From the NCBI RefSeq assembly GCF_017744255.1, contig NZ_JAGHQP010000011.1:1-50000 (forward strand): a stretch of 50,000 nt of DNA, read 5' to 3'. The notes under the pieces are model-generated. The model saw only the letters and a program-made list of their open reading frames with translations, did no database searches and had not been told where the DNA came from. The position numbers were made by a program, and so were the translations under genes. Positions within the stretch are counted from its first letter, which is position 1, and every line of letters starts with the position of its first letter. Source of the stretch: Brevundimonas sp. A19_0 (GTDB lineage Bacteria > Pseudomonadota > Alphaproteobacteria > Caulobacterales > Caulobacteraceae). Shown here in pieces: positions 17,151 through 25,686 of this stretch.

Positions 17151-18705
17151 AGTCAACTCTCAGTCGCATCTTGTCGATCTTGCCGGTCGCGGCCAAGGCC
17201 ATCTGGTCGACGCGGATGACCGTATCGGGAATCCACCACGGCGCGACCCTGCCGCGCAAGGTCTCGAGCAGTTCGGTGTCGCTGACGTCAGCGGCCTCGC
17301 GCGGCTGGATGACCAGCACGGGTCGCTCGCCCCATTTGGAATCGGTGCGCCCGATGACGGCGGCCAGCGAGACCGACGGGTGTTCGTTGATGACGGCCTC
17401 GATCTCGGCCGGATTGATCCATTCCCCGCCGGACTTGATCAGGTCCTTGGCGCGGCCCGTGATGACCAGATTGCCCGCGCGGTCGATCCGGGCAAGGTCA
17501 CCGGTCGGGAACCAGCCGTCGTCGCTCGTCGCCTTTTCCGACTGGCCGAAATAGCGGTCGATGACGGCACCGCCGCGGACATGCAGATGCCCCTCGGCCT
17601 CGCGCTGTTCGGGCAGGGCGCGGCCTTCGGCATCGGTGATCAGCAGGTCGACGCCGATCGCGGGACGGCCGGACAGCTGGGCCGAGCGGTTCGGGTCCAC
17701 CGGCGGCGCGCAGGTGCCCAGCGGCGACAGCTCGGTCATGCCCCAGCTGGTCTGGACGGTGACGCCCAGACGCTGCTCGATGCGCTCCATCAGGGCCGGG
17801 GCCATGGGGGCGCCGCCGACGATCACGCGCTGGAGGGTGGGCGTTTCGCCGCCGTGGGCGTCGAGGTGCTCGACCAGACCCAGCCAGACCGTGGCGATAC
17901 CGACGGCCAGGGTGACGCCCTCGTCGTTGATCAGGCGGGCCAGGCTGGCGCCGTCCAGCCAGCGGCCGGGCAGGACCAGGCGCGCGCCCGCGGCCGGCGC
18001 CGCGAACGGCAGGCCCCAGGCATTGGCATGGAACATGGGCACGGCGGCCAGCACCCGGTCGGCGGCAGTGATGCCCATGACGTCGGCCTGAAGCAGGCGC
18101 AAGGTGTGCAGATAGCTGGAGCGGTGGGTGTAGCTCACGCCCTTGGGCGCGCCGGTGGTGCCCGAGGTGAAGCACAGACCGGACGGTTGGGTCTCGGGGA
18201 AGTCGCCCCAGACGACGCCCTCGCCGGTTTCCACCTCGATCAGGGACTCGAGATGGTCAGCCCCCTGCCCTGCGCCGTCGATGACCAGCAGACGCTCCAG
18301 CCTGGGCGCGCGGCTGACGATGCGACGGGCGACCGGCTCCAGGTCCGCGCTGGCGATCAGCAGCCGGGCCTCGGACTGGGTCAGCATGGCGACCAGCTGG
18401 GCCTCGGTCAGGCGAGGGTTGAGCGTATGGCACACCGCCCCCATGCCCATCACGGCATACCAGGCCTCGACGTGGGCCTGGCTGTTCCAGGCGAGGGTCG
18501 CCACCCGGTCGCCCTTGCCGATGCCCAGCCCCGCGAGGGCGGCCGACACGCGGCGGCTGCGGTCGCGCAGCGCGGCATAGCCGATGCGCTCGACCCGTCC
18601 CTCGCCCACTGCGGTGACGACCTGACCGTCCGGGCTCCAGCGCGCCGCATGGTCGAGGAATTTGTCCAGCGTCAGGGCATAGTCCTGCATATCCCCGTCG
18701 ATCAT
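17137..18705 (-). CDS. AMP-dependent acyl-CoA synthetase
   Basis: ANL-superfamily ligase, 522 residues, activating a carboxylic acid to its CoA thioester through an acyl-AMP. Motifs: 'CFTSGTTGAPKGVSYTH' (P-loop-like A3), 'SWGMTELSP' (A5), 'DDGWFPTGDLA' (A7), 'GRAKDLIKSGGEWI' (A8 hinge) and C-terminal Lys in 'ATGKIDKM' (A10). Medium- to long-chain fatty-acid ligases look most similar. ATG 18705 overlaps the esterase stop (ATGA); a longer reading to 18765 is antisense to nothing but would bury this junction. Confidence 0.93.
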   Translation of the reverse strand: MIDGDMQDYALTLDKFLDHAARWSPDGQVVTAVGEGRVERIGYAALRDRSRRVSAALAGLGIGKGDRVATLAWNSQAHVEAWYAVMGMGAVCHTLNPRLTEAQLVAMLTQSEARLLIASADLEPVARRIVSRAPRLERLLVIDGAGQGADHLESLIEVETGEGVVWGDFPETQPSGLCFTSGTTGAPKGVSYTHRSSYLHTLRLLQADVMGITAADRVLAAVPMFHANAWGLPFAAPAAGARLVLPGRWLDGASLARLINDEGVTLAVGIATVWLGLVEHLDAHGGETPTLQRVIVGGAPMAPALMERIEQRLGVTVQTSWGMTELSPLGTCAPPVDPNRSAQLSGRPAIGVDLLITDAEGRALPEQREAEGHLHVRGGAVIDRYFGQSEKATSDDGWFPTGDLARIDRAGNLVITGRAKDLIKSGGEWINPAEIEAVINEHPSVSLAAVIGRTDSKWGERPVLVIQPREAADVSDTELLETLRGRVAPWWIPDTVIRVDQMALAATGKIDKMRLRVDYGDC

Positions 18706-20345
18706 GGGCAGCCGGGGGCGGCGGGCGGCAGCGGCGGCGAGATGACGCCGAAGTTCCAGTTCCACGGAATCCCGCCGGCGGCGCGACGGCGACAGACCAC
18801 CGTCTCGTGCAGCTCGAACATGCCCGGCATCAGGCGCTGACGCACCACCGGGGTCTCCTCGAAATGCATATAGCTGGCGGTGCGGCCATAGGCGGGCCAG
18901 TCGGGCTGACCCTCGGCCACGGGCTGGCCGGTGCGGGCGAAGCTGAGCCAGTAGGACATCATGGCATCGGACATGGCCGTGTGGACGGGGGTGTCCGGAA
19001 TGGCCGGCCAGCGCGGGGGCGTCCGGTCGCGGTTGCCGAAGACGAAGGGAATCTCGGCCGCGTGGAAGGCATGCAGGCCGGCGTCGTCCGCGGCCGGATA
19101 GCCGTGGTCAAAGAAGTACATATAGGCGTTCTGGCCCAGCGCCGTCTGGGTCCGCATCAGCCGCTCGGCGGTCCAGCCGTAGAGGGCGTCGCGCGGGGTG
19201 GCGAGCATACTCTCGGCCATGTCGTCGGACGGATAGAAGGACAGGAAGGTGTCGGCCAGCTCGCCGTAGCGATCGCGGATTTCCTTCTCATAGGCGGCGG
19301 CGTCGGCCGGGGCCGGCGGCACGAGGAAACGCAGGGTGCGGATTTCGCCCTGGTTGAAGCCGGCCAGCAGCGGCACGGGCGCCTGCTTGCCCTGTTCGAA
19401 CACCTCGGCCAGCTGGGCCGGCAGATAGACACCGTCGATATTGCCGAAGGGCGCATAGCCCGCGTCACGGGCGGCGACCGTCAGCGCCTGGGCGTCCATG
19501 GCCCGCAGGCCCGCCAGATTGGTCTGTCCCAGCTGTCCCTGCAGCCACCAGCCGAGCCCCTCGGCCGGCACGTCGCCGTGGGTGCGCGAGCGCAGCTCGG
19601 GCATGGAGAGCATATAGGCGCTCTGGGCGATGGCCTTGTCGAACAGGCCCTCGGCCTCGGGCGAGGCCATCAGATACATGACGCTGAGCGCGCCCGCCGA
19701 CTCGCCGGCCATGGTGACATTGTCGGCGTCTCCGCCGAAGGCCTCGATATTGTCCTGCACCCATTTCAGGGCGGCGATCTGGTCCTGCAGGCCATAGTTG
19801 CCCGACACCTTCTGGCGCGACTCGGCGCTCAGCTCGGGGTGGGCCAGATAGCCCAGCACGCCGAGGCGATAGTTGATCGTCACCACCACCACGCCCTCGG
19901 CCGCCATGCGGGCACCGTCATAGGCCGGCTCGCTGCCGGCACCGGTGACCAGCGATCCGCCGTGGATCCAGACGAACACCGGCGCGTCTTTGGCGTCCTC
20001 GGGCGCCCAGATGTTGAGGAACAGACAGTCCTCGCTCATCGTCGGGGCTTCGCCCGCATAGATGCTCTCGCCGCGCGCGACCGGCTGGTGACAGGCGGCG
20101 CCGAATTGGGTGGCGTCGCGGGTCTCGCGCCAGCGGCGCATCTCGGCCGGGGGGCGCCAGCGACGCCAGCCCGTGGGCGGCGCCGCATAGGGAATGCCCT
20201 TGAAGATGTTCAGGCCATCCTGCGCCACGCCACGGACGGGGCCCGCAGGGGCGTCGACGACCGGCGGCGTCTGGGCGCCCGCCGGGGCCGTCGCGCAGGC
20301 GGTGAGCGCCAGCGCCACGGCGAGACTGGTGAGTGCGCGGATCAT
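18702..20345 (-). CDS. Type B carboxylesterase, exported lipoprotein
   Basis: 547-residue alpha/beta hydrolase of the acetylcholinesterase group. A signal peptide with lipobox LTAC (residue 17 cysteine) suggests an envelope lipoprotein. Typical blocks are 'GIPYAAPPTGWRRW', 'EDCLFLNIWAP', the oxyanion hole 'WIHGGSLV', the nucleophile elbow 'GESAGA', the acid in 'GFNQGEIRTL' region and a His in 'HAAEIPFVFGN'. It would release an acid from an ester brought in through the TonB receptor. ATG overlaps the MFS stop codon (ATGA). Confidence 0.93.
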   Translation of the reverse strand: MIRALTSLAVALALTACATAPAGAQTPPVVDAPAGPVRGVAQDGLNIFKGIPYAAPPTGWRRWRPPAEMRRWRETRDATQFGAACHQPVARGESIYAGEAPTMSEDCLFLNIWAPEDAKDAPVFVWIHGGSLVTGAGSEPAYDGARMAAEGVVVVTINYRLGVLGYLAHPELSAESRQKVSGNYGLQDQIAALKWVQDNIEAFGGDADNVTMAGESAGALSVMYLMASPEAEGLFDKAIAQSAYMLSMPELRSRTHGDVPAEGLGWWLQGQLGQTNLAGLRAMDAQALTVAARDAGYAPFGNIDGVYLPAQLAEVFEQGKQAPVPLLAGFNQGEIRTLRFLVPPAPADAAAYEKEIRDRYGELADTFLSFYPSDDMAESMLATPRDALYGWTAERLMRTQTALGQNAYMYFFDHGYPAADDAGLHAFHAAEIPFVFGNRDRTPPRWPAIPDTPVHTAMSDAMMSYWLSFARTGQPVAEGQPDWPAYGRTASYMHFEETPVVRQRLMPGMFELHETVVCRRRAAGGIPWNWNFGVISPPLPPAAPGCP

Positions 20346-21688
20346 CGTGCGGCCTCCTGTGCCGTTTGACGACGGATCTTGCCGACCATGCCGAGGAACA
20401 TGGCGATCGCCAGCCCATAGAAGGCGATCAGGGTGTAGAGGGCGATCTGCAGGGAATTGTCCGGGAAGCCGTTGGCTCCGAAGAAGTCACTGGCGAAGCC
20501 CAGATAGGTCGGCCCGAGACCCAGTCCGATCAGATTCATGACCAGCAGAAGCAGGGCGCCCGACATGACGCGCTGATCCGGCCGGACCGTCTCCTGGACC
20601 AGGGTGATCGACGGCGACAGGTAGAAGTAGTTCAGCGCCATCGGCACGGTCAGGAAGGCCAGCGACATCTGCCAGGTCGGAGCCCAGACAAAGCCAGCGT
20701 AGAAAGGAACGGCGATGATCAGGCCGATGGCCGGGATCCACGCATAGGCGGTCTTCGAGCGCTTGGCGAACATGTCGATCAGACGCCCCGAGATCAGCAT
20801 GCCGAGGCTGACGCAGATGCCGACGACCAGGGCGTACCAGAGCGCAACCTGTTCCAGAGTCATGCCCTTCTCGCGCATCAGGAACAGGACAGCGAAGCCC
20901 AGCAGGGCATAGGTGACGAACTGGGTCGCGCCGCAGGCCAGCGAGATGCCGCGCAGGGTCGAGTTGGCGAAGAACATACTGAGCGTCGCGACAAAGCCGG
21001 CACGCGGCGCCGCAACGGTTTCCGCGGTCGGGACGGGTTCGGCGACAGGCTCGGCGGCGGGGGCCACGTCCAGCCCGCCCTTCTTGGGCTCGCGAATGCC
21101 GAACCAGACGACCAGGGCCGTCACGACACCGGCCACACCGACCCAGATGAAGGCGTCGCGCCAGGAATAGTTGGCGGCGATGGAGGCCCCGAAGGCCACG
21201 CCCAGCGCCGACCCGATCGGCGGCCCGAGGTTGAACAGGGCGAGCGCCATGCCGCGCGTGCCCGAGGGGAAATAGTCGGAGATGATGGCGTACGAAGGCG
21301 GCACCCCGCCGGCCTCGCCGACACCCACCGCCATCCGCGAAACCGCCAGCTGGCCGAAATTGGTCGACAGGCCGCAGGCGGCGGTCGCCGCACTCCACAG
21401 GGCGCAGGCGATGGCCAGCACCCGGACGCGATTGGTCCGGTCGGCCAGCCAGCCGACAGGGATCGCCAGAATGCAGTAGAAGGCCGCGAAATAGAGCCCG
21501 CCCAGCAGGCCCAGTTGGCTGTCCGCCAGGCCCATGTCGTCCTGGATCGGCTTGGCCAGGATTGACAGCAGCTGCCGATCCAGGAAGTTCAGCACATACA
21601 CAAAGCACAGGATGGCGAGGGCGATCCAGGCCCGGGCTCCCGGACGCGCAGGGCGCGCGTCCGGGGCGACAGGAGACGATGCCGTCAT
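20342..21688 (-). CDS. Spinster-like MFS transporter
   Basis: 448-residue, 12-helix major facilitator. The opening 'CFVYVLNFLDRQLLSIL', 'QLGLLGGLYFAAFYCILAIPVGWLADR' and 'VGVGEAGGVPPSYAIISDYFP' are hallmarks of the spinster-like subgroup common in sphingomonad and caulobacter degradation loci. It starts 3 bp after the TonB receptor stop, so inner-membrane import of the receptor's ligand or a hydrolysis product is the natural inference. A second member of the same subgroup is encoded divergently at 25687. Confidence 0.92.
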   Translation of the reverse strand: MTASSPVAPDARPARPGARAWIALAILCFVYVLNFLDRQLLSILAKPIQDDMGLADSQLGLLGGLYFAAFYCILAIPVGWLADRTNRVRVLAIACALWSAATAACGLSTNFGQLAVSRMAVGVGEAGGVPPSYAIISDYFPSGTRGMALALFNLGPPIGSALGVAFGASIAANYSWRDAFIWVGVAGVVTALVVWFGIREPKKGGLDVAPAAEPVAEPVPTAETVAAPRAGFVATLSMFFANSTLRGISLACGATQFVTYALLGFAVLFLMREKGMTLEQVALWYALVVGICVSLGMLISGRLIDMFAKRSKTAYAWIPAIGLIIAVPFYAGFVWAPTWQMSLAFLTVPMALNYFYLSPSITLVQETVRPDQRVMSGALLLLVMNLIGLGLGPTYLGFASDFFGANGFPDNSLQIALYTLIAFYGLAIAMFLGMVGKIRRQTAQEAAR

Positions 21689-21691
21689 CGA

Positions 21692-24010
21692 TCAGTACTC
21701 ATAGCTGAGGCGGATCCCGACGGTGCGCGGCCGGACCCGACCGTACCGCCCGTCGATGAAGGCTTCAGGGTGCACATAGTTGACCGACTGATCGTCGAAC
21801 AGGTTCTCGACATAGGCCCCGACCACATAGTTGTCGAAGGCGAAGGCCAGGGTGCCGTTGACGAAGGTATAGCTGTCCACCTCGTCATAGGTCGGCAGCG
21901 GGATGTTCGGCTTGCCCGGCGTATTGGGGAAGGCGTTCGGATAGCCGCCCACATGCGAGATCGCCAGTGAGGCATTGCCCGTCACGTTCGAGGTCGGGAA
22001 CCATTCGTAGTTGATGCGCACCGAGCCCGAAAACTCGGGTCCGGCCAGAGGCGCCCCGAGCACAGCCCCGGAGATGGCCGCTTCGGAGGCCGTCAGGTCA
22101 TCGACCTCGGTCTTGTTCCACGAGCCGTTCACGGCAACCGTCCAGCCCTGCGCCGGCAGGGCGACCAGGGCGACCTCAAGCCCCTTGCTGGTGGCGCCGC
22201 CGATGTTGGTCGCGAACTGGATCGAGTCGGACACGCGGTTGGCCTGGACCTGGATGTCGTTCCAGTCGATCCAGTAGACGGCCGCATCCGCGAACAGGCG
22301 GTTGTTGAACCACCGGCCCTTCACGCCGATCTCATAGTTGATCAGCTCGTCCGAGGTGGCACCGTACGGGATGACGATGTCGGTGGGATCGATGGTGCTG
22401 ACCGCACCGGCCCGGGCGTTGACGATCGGCGGACGGAAGCCGGTCGAATAGGAGGCATAGGTCGTGATCGACGGCGTCGGGCGCCACGACAGGCTGAACC
22501 GGTAGGACGGCCCCTCTTCCTCGACCTTTACCCCTTCAGCCGCCGCATAGGGACCGGTGACGGTCAGCGGGATGCTGCTGGCGTTCAGGGTGCCGAAATA
22601 ATAGGCCGCATAGGCCGCATAGTTGTAGGCGACGGTCAGATAGTTGGAGTTGTAACCGCCCTCTTCCGTGAAGGATTGGGCGTCGGTCTTGCCGTAGCGA
22701 ATGCCCGCCGTCGCCCACAGGTCCGGATTGAAGCGATAGGTCAGCTGGCCGAAGGCCGCGATCTCGTGGCTGATGAAGTGCGAGGCGAAGCGCTGGTAAT
22801 ATTCGTCCGGCAGGCCCGAAATCCGGCGCGACGTCAGGAAGTCCTCGTTCGAGCGATAGGCGTAGTCCACGTCCCGGCGCTTGCGGAAGTAGAAGGTGCC
22901 GACCGACCAGTCGAAGGCGCCGCCGGGATCCGAGACCAGCCGGGTCTCCTGAACGAAGGTCTCGTCCCAGGCATCGGCGTCGAGGGCGAACGGGAAGGCC
23001 TGGTTATAGCTGCCGGCCAGGTCGACGTAGAACAGGCCCGTATAGTCCGAGAAGGTCGTCGAGCTGGTCAGGCGCGCGCCGTCGAACTGGTATTCGAAGG
23101 TCGCATTGTAGTTGGTCATGTCGCTCTGGAAGCGGTCCGGGCGGTCGCTGCGCCGGACGAAGTCGCCCAGATTGGGGTTGGTCAGCGACGAGTCGTGCGG
23201 GTTCGACACCTCGTTCGAGACCAGCAGCCGGGCGACGAAGCGGTCGGTGGGCTCCCACTGCAGGATGGCGCGACCGCCATACTGGATCAGGGTGTTGGAG
23301 TCCTCGATGCCGGTGCCGACGTTGTCGACCCAGCCCTCTTCATTGCGCGAGAAGCCCACCACGCGGATGGCCAGCTGATCCTCGATCAGCGGCACATTGA
23401 TCATGGCGTTGTAGCGCTGACGCAGGCCGTGGCTCTCGTTCATCTTGCCGATGTCCATCAGGAACGAGGCATCAAACCCGCTCGCATCCGGATCGTGGGT
23501 CAGGATGCGCAGGGCGCCGGCCAGCGAGCCGGAGCCGAACAGGGTGCCCTGCGGCCCGCGCAGGAACTCGATCCGCTCCACGTCATAGAGGCTGGGGTCG
23601 AGAATCGTGGAGTTGCCGTTCGACGAGATCGGCAGCTCATCCAGATAGATGGCGACGGTGCTCTGCAGGTTGGCGCCATAGCCGTTGGTGGCCACGCCCC
23701 GTGCGGAGAAGTTGTTGAAGTTGGCCGAGGCCCGGTTGAGCGTCACGCCCGGAGTGGCGATGGCCAGGCCGTCATAGTTGACGATGCCGCGCTCGTTCAG
23801 GTCTTCCTGGGACAGGGTCGTGACGCTGATCGGCACGTCCTGGGCGCGCTCGGTGCGGCGGGTCGCGGTGACCACCACCTCCTCCAGCGTCGTGGCCCGC
23901 TCCTGCGTGCGGTTGGTCCCGGGGTCCTGCTCCTGCGCCAGGGCGAGGCCCGGGGTGAGGACGGCAAGGGTGGCGGCGGCACAGGCCGACGCGAGAAGTG
24001 TCGCTTTCAT
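21692..24010 (-). CDS. TonB-dependent outer-membrane receptor
   Basis: 772 residues: signal peptide to about residue 25 (LALAQ), a TonB-box-like 'EEVVVTATR', plug domain with 'ERIEFLRGPQGTLFGSGSLAGAL', then a 22-strand barrel ending in an aromatic C-terminus (SYEY). It should import a small organic ligand across the outer membrane. AGGGAGGG lies 6-8 nt before ATG 24010. It heads a seven-gene operon and is transcribed from a promoter with TTGACA at 24084-24079 and a 20-bp operator just upstream. No siderophore genes are near; catabolic context suggests a carbon source. Confidence 0.95.
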   Translation of the reverse strand: MKATLLASACAAATLAVLTPGLALAQEQDPGTNRTQERATTLEEVVVTATRRTERAQDVPISVTTLSQEDLNERGIVNYDGLAIATPGVTLNRASANFNNFSARGVATNGYGANLQSTVAIYLDELPISSNGNSTILDPSLYDVERIEFLRGPQGTLFGSGSLAGALRILTHDPDASGFDASFLMDIGKMNESHGLRQRYNAMINVPLIEDQLAIRVVGFSRNEEGWVDNVGTGIEDSNTLIQYGGRAILQWEPTDRFVARLLVSNEVSNPHDSSLTNPNLGDFVRRSDRPDRFQSDMTNYNATFEYQFDGARLTSSTTFSDYTGLFYVDLAGSYNQAFPFALDADAWDETFVQETRLVSDPGGAFDWSVGTFYFRKRRDVDYAYRSNEDFLTSRRISGLPDEYYQRFASHFISHEIAAFGQLTYRFNPDLWATAGIRYGKTDAQSFTEEGGYNSNYLTVAYNYAAYAAYYFGTLNASSIPLTVTGPYAAAEGVKVEEEGPSYRFSLSWRPTPSITTYASYSTGFRPPIVNARAGAVSTIDPTDIVIPYGATSDELINYEIGVKGRWFNNRLFADAAVYWIDWNDIQVQANRVSDSIQFATNIGGATSKGLEVALVALPAQGWTVAVNGSWNKTEVDDLTASEAAISGAVLGAPLAGPEFSGSVRINYEWFPTSNVTGNASLAISHVGGYPNAFPNTPGKPNIPLPTYDEVDSYTFVNGTLAFAFDNYVVGAYVENLFDDQSVNYVHPEAFIDGRYGRVRPRTVGIRLSYEY

Positions 24011-24055
24011 AGAAATCCCTCCCTACGCCGGTCATGAACGCCAGCGTTTGACCAG

Positions 24056-24106
24056 AGAGGGACACGAGGATCAGCCTCTGTCAACATTCGCTATCACGTG
24101 CGTGAA
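24056..24106 (-). promoter_or_regulatory. Promoter and operator of the TonB receptor operon
   Basis: Read on the minus strand: operator TTCACGCACGTGATAGCGAA (24106-24087), 2 nt, TTGACA (24084-24079), 17 nt ending CGTGT, then CCCTCT. The same layout with the same spacing occurs on the other strand at 24212-24262. No TATAAT-like -10 is seen. The whole 24011-24343 gap is taken up by these two divergent promoters and the leaders behind them. Confidence 0.7.
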
Positions 24107-24211
24107 TGTTTTCACTGTTCACTCAGATGGGCGATTTCGCCCGGACTTCCCGGACATTCAGACATTTCAACATGATCCCTCCCCTATTCACCGAAACAGG
24201 AAATATTTTGG

Positions 24212-24262
24212 TTCACGCTCACGTGAGTGAAATTTGACACAGCCGACCTGACGTGCCCCTCT
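24212..24262 (+). promoter_or_regulatory. Promoter and operator of the divergent M28-like/MFS operon
   Basis: Operator TTCACGCTCACGTGAGTGAA (24212-24231), 2 nt, TTGACA (24234-24239), 17 nt ending CGTGC, then CCCTCT (24257-24262). The operator has TTCAC/GTGAA outer half-sites and a CTCACGTGAG core palindrome. Matching element in mirror orientation at 24056-24106. Confidence 0.7.
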
Positions 24263-24343
24263 TCGACCACCAGAGCGCCGAACCGAACGGCGCCGGGAGG
24301 ATCAGGGCCGGACGCTATCGGCCCCAAAGGGAGGGAAGCCGCC

Positions 24344-24397
24344 ATGTCCGATCCCGGACTGCCGGAGCGTACCGAAACGCGGGAACGAAGCCGGTGA
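24344..24397 (+). CDS. 17-codon leader reading frame coupled to the M28-like gene
   Basis: ATG 24344 has the strongest ribosome site here (GGGAGGG, about 7 nt upstream). It reads MSDPGLPERTETRERSR and stops at TGA 24395-24397, which overlaps the GTG (24394) that begins the exported protein behind it. Either it is a coupled leader peptide or the true protein N-terminus joined by a frameshift. Low complexity of evidence keeps confidence modest. Confidence 0.4.
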   Translation: MSDPGLPERTETRERSR

Positions 24398-25677
24398 GGC
24401 CCTCGCGCAGGGGCCTGCTGCTCGGGGCCGGCACAGCGGGGCTGGCGCCCTTCGCCACAGCCGGAGAAGTCCTTCTGGACGACGCCTGGCATCAAACGAT
24501 TCTGGACCGCTATGCCGCCTTTGGTGACAAGTCGACCGGCGGGCCGGGCGACATGGCCACGGGCGCCTGGCTAGAGGACGAGCTGACCCGGCTGGGCTTT
24601 CACTGCCACCGGCACGCGTTCGTCTCGCCCTTCTTCGATGCCGATCAGGCCACCCTGACCATCGAGGGACACACCGCCTCTGTCATTCCGCAGGCGCCCG
24701 TGACGCCGACCGACTCCGAGGGGGTGAGCGCGCCGCTCGCCCTGTCGTGGGGAAGCGGGCGGCTGGACGGCCGGATCGTGCTGATCGTACTGCCCTCACG
24801 ACGCTGGTCGAGCGCTCTGGACGGGCTGATCCAGACCCGGCTGAACGACGTCTGGGCCCGGGGGGCGATCGGCGCGGTGCTGATCACGACAGGGCCGACC
24901 GGCGACGCCCTGGCGCTCAATGCCCCCGCGCGGCTGCCGCCCGGGGCCGGCCCCATCGCCGTGCTGGCCCCGAACGAGTCGGAGCCCTTTCTTAACGCAG
25001 CCGCCGAGGGGCGGACCGGCCGTCTGGTGCTGTCGGGCACAGCCGGACAACGCCCGGCCTTCAACCTGACTGCCCGACTCGCGCGCGGCGCGGACAGGGC
25101 CGTGGTGCTGTCGACGCCGCGGTCGGGCTGGTTCACCTGTGCCGCCGAGCGGGGGTCCGGCATCGCCGTCTGGCTGGCGGCCGCCCACTGGCTGGCCCGG
25201 CGACAGGACCCGTTCGACGTCGAGCTCGTGGCGATCAGCGGCCATGAATACGAGAATCTGGGCGGCGAGCACTATCTCGAGGCGCTCGCGCCGAAGCCCG
25301 AGCGCACCCGGTTGTGGGTGCATGTCGGGGCCAATCTGGCGGCGCGGGACTGGCACACCTATGGACGCGAGTTGCGTCCCCTGCCCGGCCCGGACGCCCA
25401 GCGCTATCTGCTGGCCAGCCCCGACGTCGCCGACAGTTTCGCCCGCGCCTATGCCGGCCAGCCGGGGCTCGAGGCCGTCTATCCCGCCACGGTCGAGAAC
25501 TCGGCAGGCGAACTGACCAACATCCTCAGGGCCGGCTACACCAGCGCCGCCGGCTTCTTCGGCAACCACAAATTCCACCACAGCCGCAATGACGACCTGC
25601 GCTGCGTGACGGGGGCGCTGGTCCGGCCGGCCTCCGAGGCGCTGCGACGGGCACTGGCCGAGATACTGGCCTCGTAA
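24394..25677 (+). CDS. Exported M28-like peptidase homologue with degenerate metal site
   Basis: About 427 residues from GTG 24394, with a twin-arginine-like export signal ('RPSRRGLLLGAGTAGLAPFATAG'-type, split here by description). The fold outline matches zinc aminopeptidases of family M28: a PA-like insert ('GAIGAVLITTGPTGD'), then 'ERGSGIAVWLAAAHWLARR', 'VELVAISGHEYENLGGEHYLE', 'LWVHVGANLAARDW' and 'NHKFHHSRNDD'. Where active enzymes have Asp, Glu-Glu and Asp metal ligands these segments do not align well, so catalysis is doubtful. First gene of the operon divergent from the TonB receptor, 9 bp before a spinster-like MFS. Confidence 0.7.
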   Translation: MRPSRRGLLLGAGTAGLAPFATAGEVLLDDAWHQTILDRYAAFGDKSTGGPGDMATGAWLEDELTRLGFHCHRHAFVSPFFDADQATLTIEGHTASVIPQAPVTPTDSEGVSAPLALSWGSGRLDGRIVLIVLPSRRWSSALDGLIQTRLNDVWARGAIGAVLITTGPTGDALALNAPARLPPGAGPIAVLAPNESEPFLNAAAEGRTGRLVLSGTAGQRPAFNLTARLARGADRAVVLSTPRSGWFTCAAERGSGIAVWLAAAHWLARRQDPFDVELVAISGHEYENLGGEHYLEALAPKPERTRLWVHVGANLAARDWHTYGRELRPLPGPDAQRYLLASPDVADSFARAYAGQPGLEAVYPATVENSAGELTNILRAGYTSAAGFFGNHKFHHSRNDDLRCVTGALVRPASEALRRALAEILAS

Positions 25678-25686
25678 GGATCTCCC

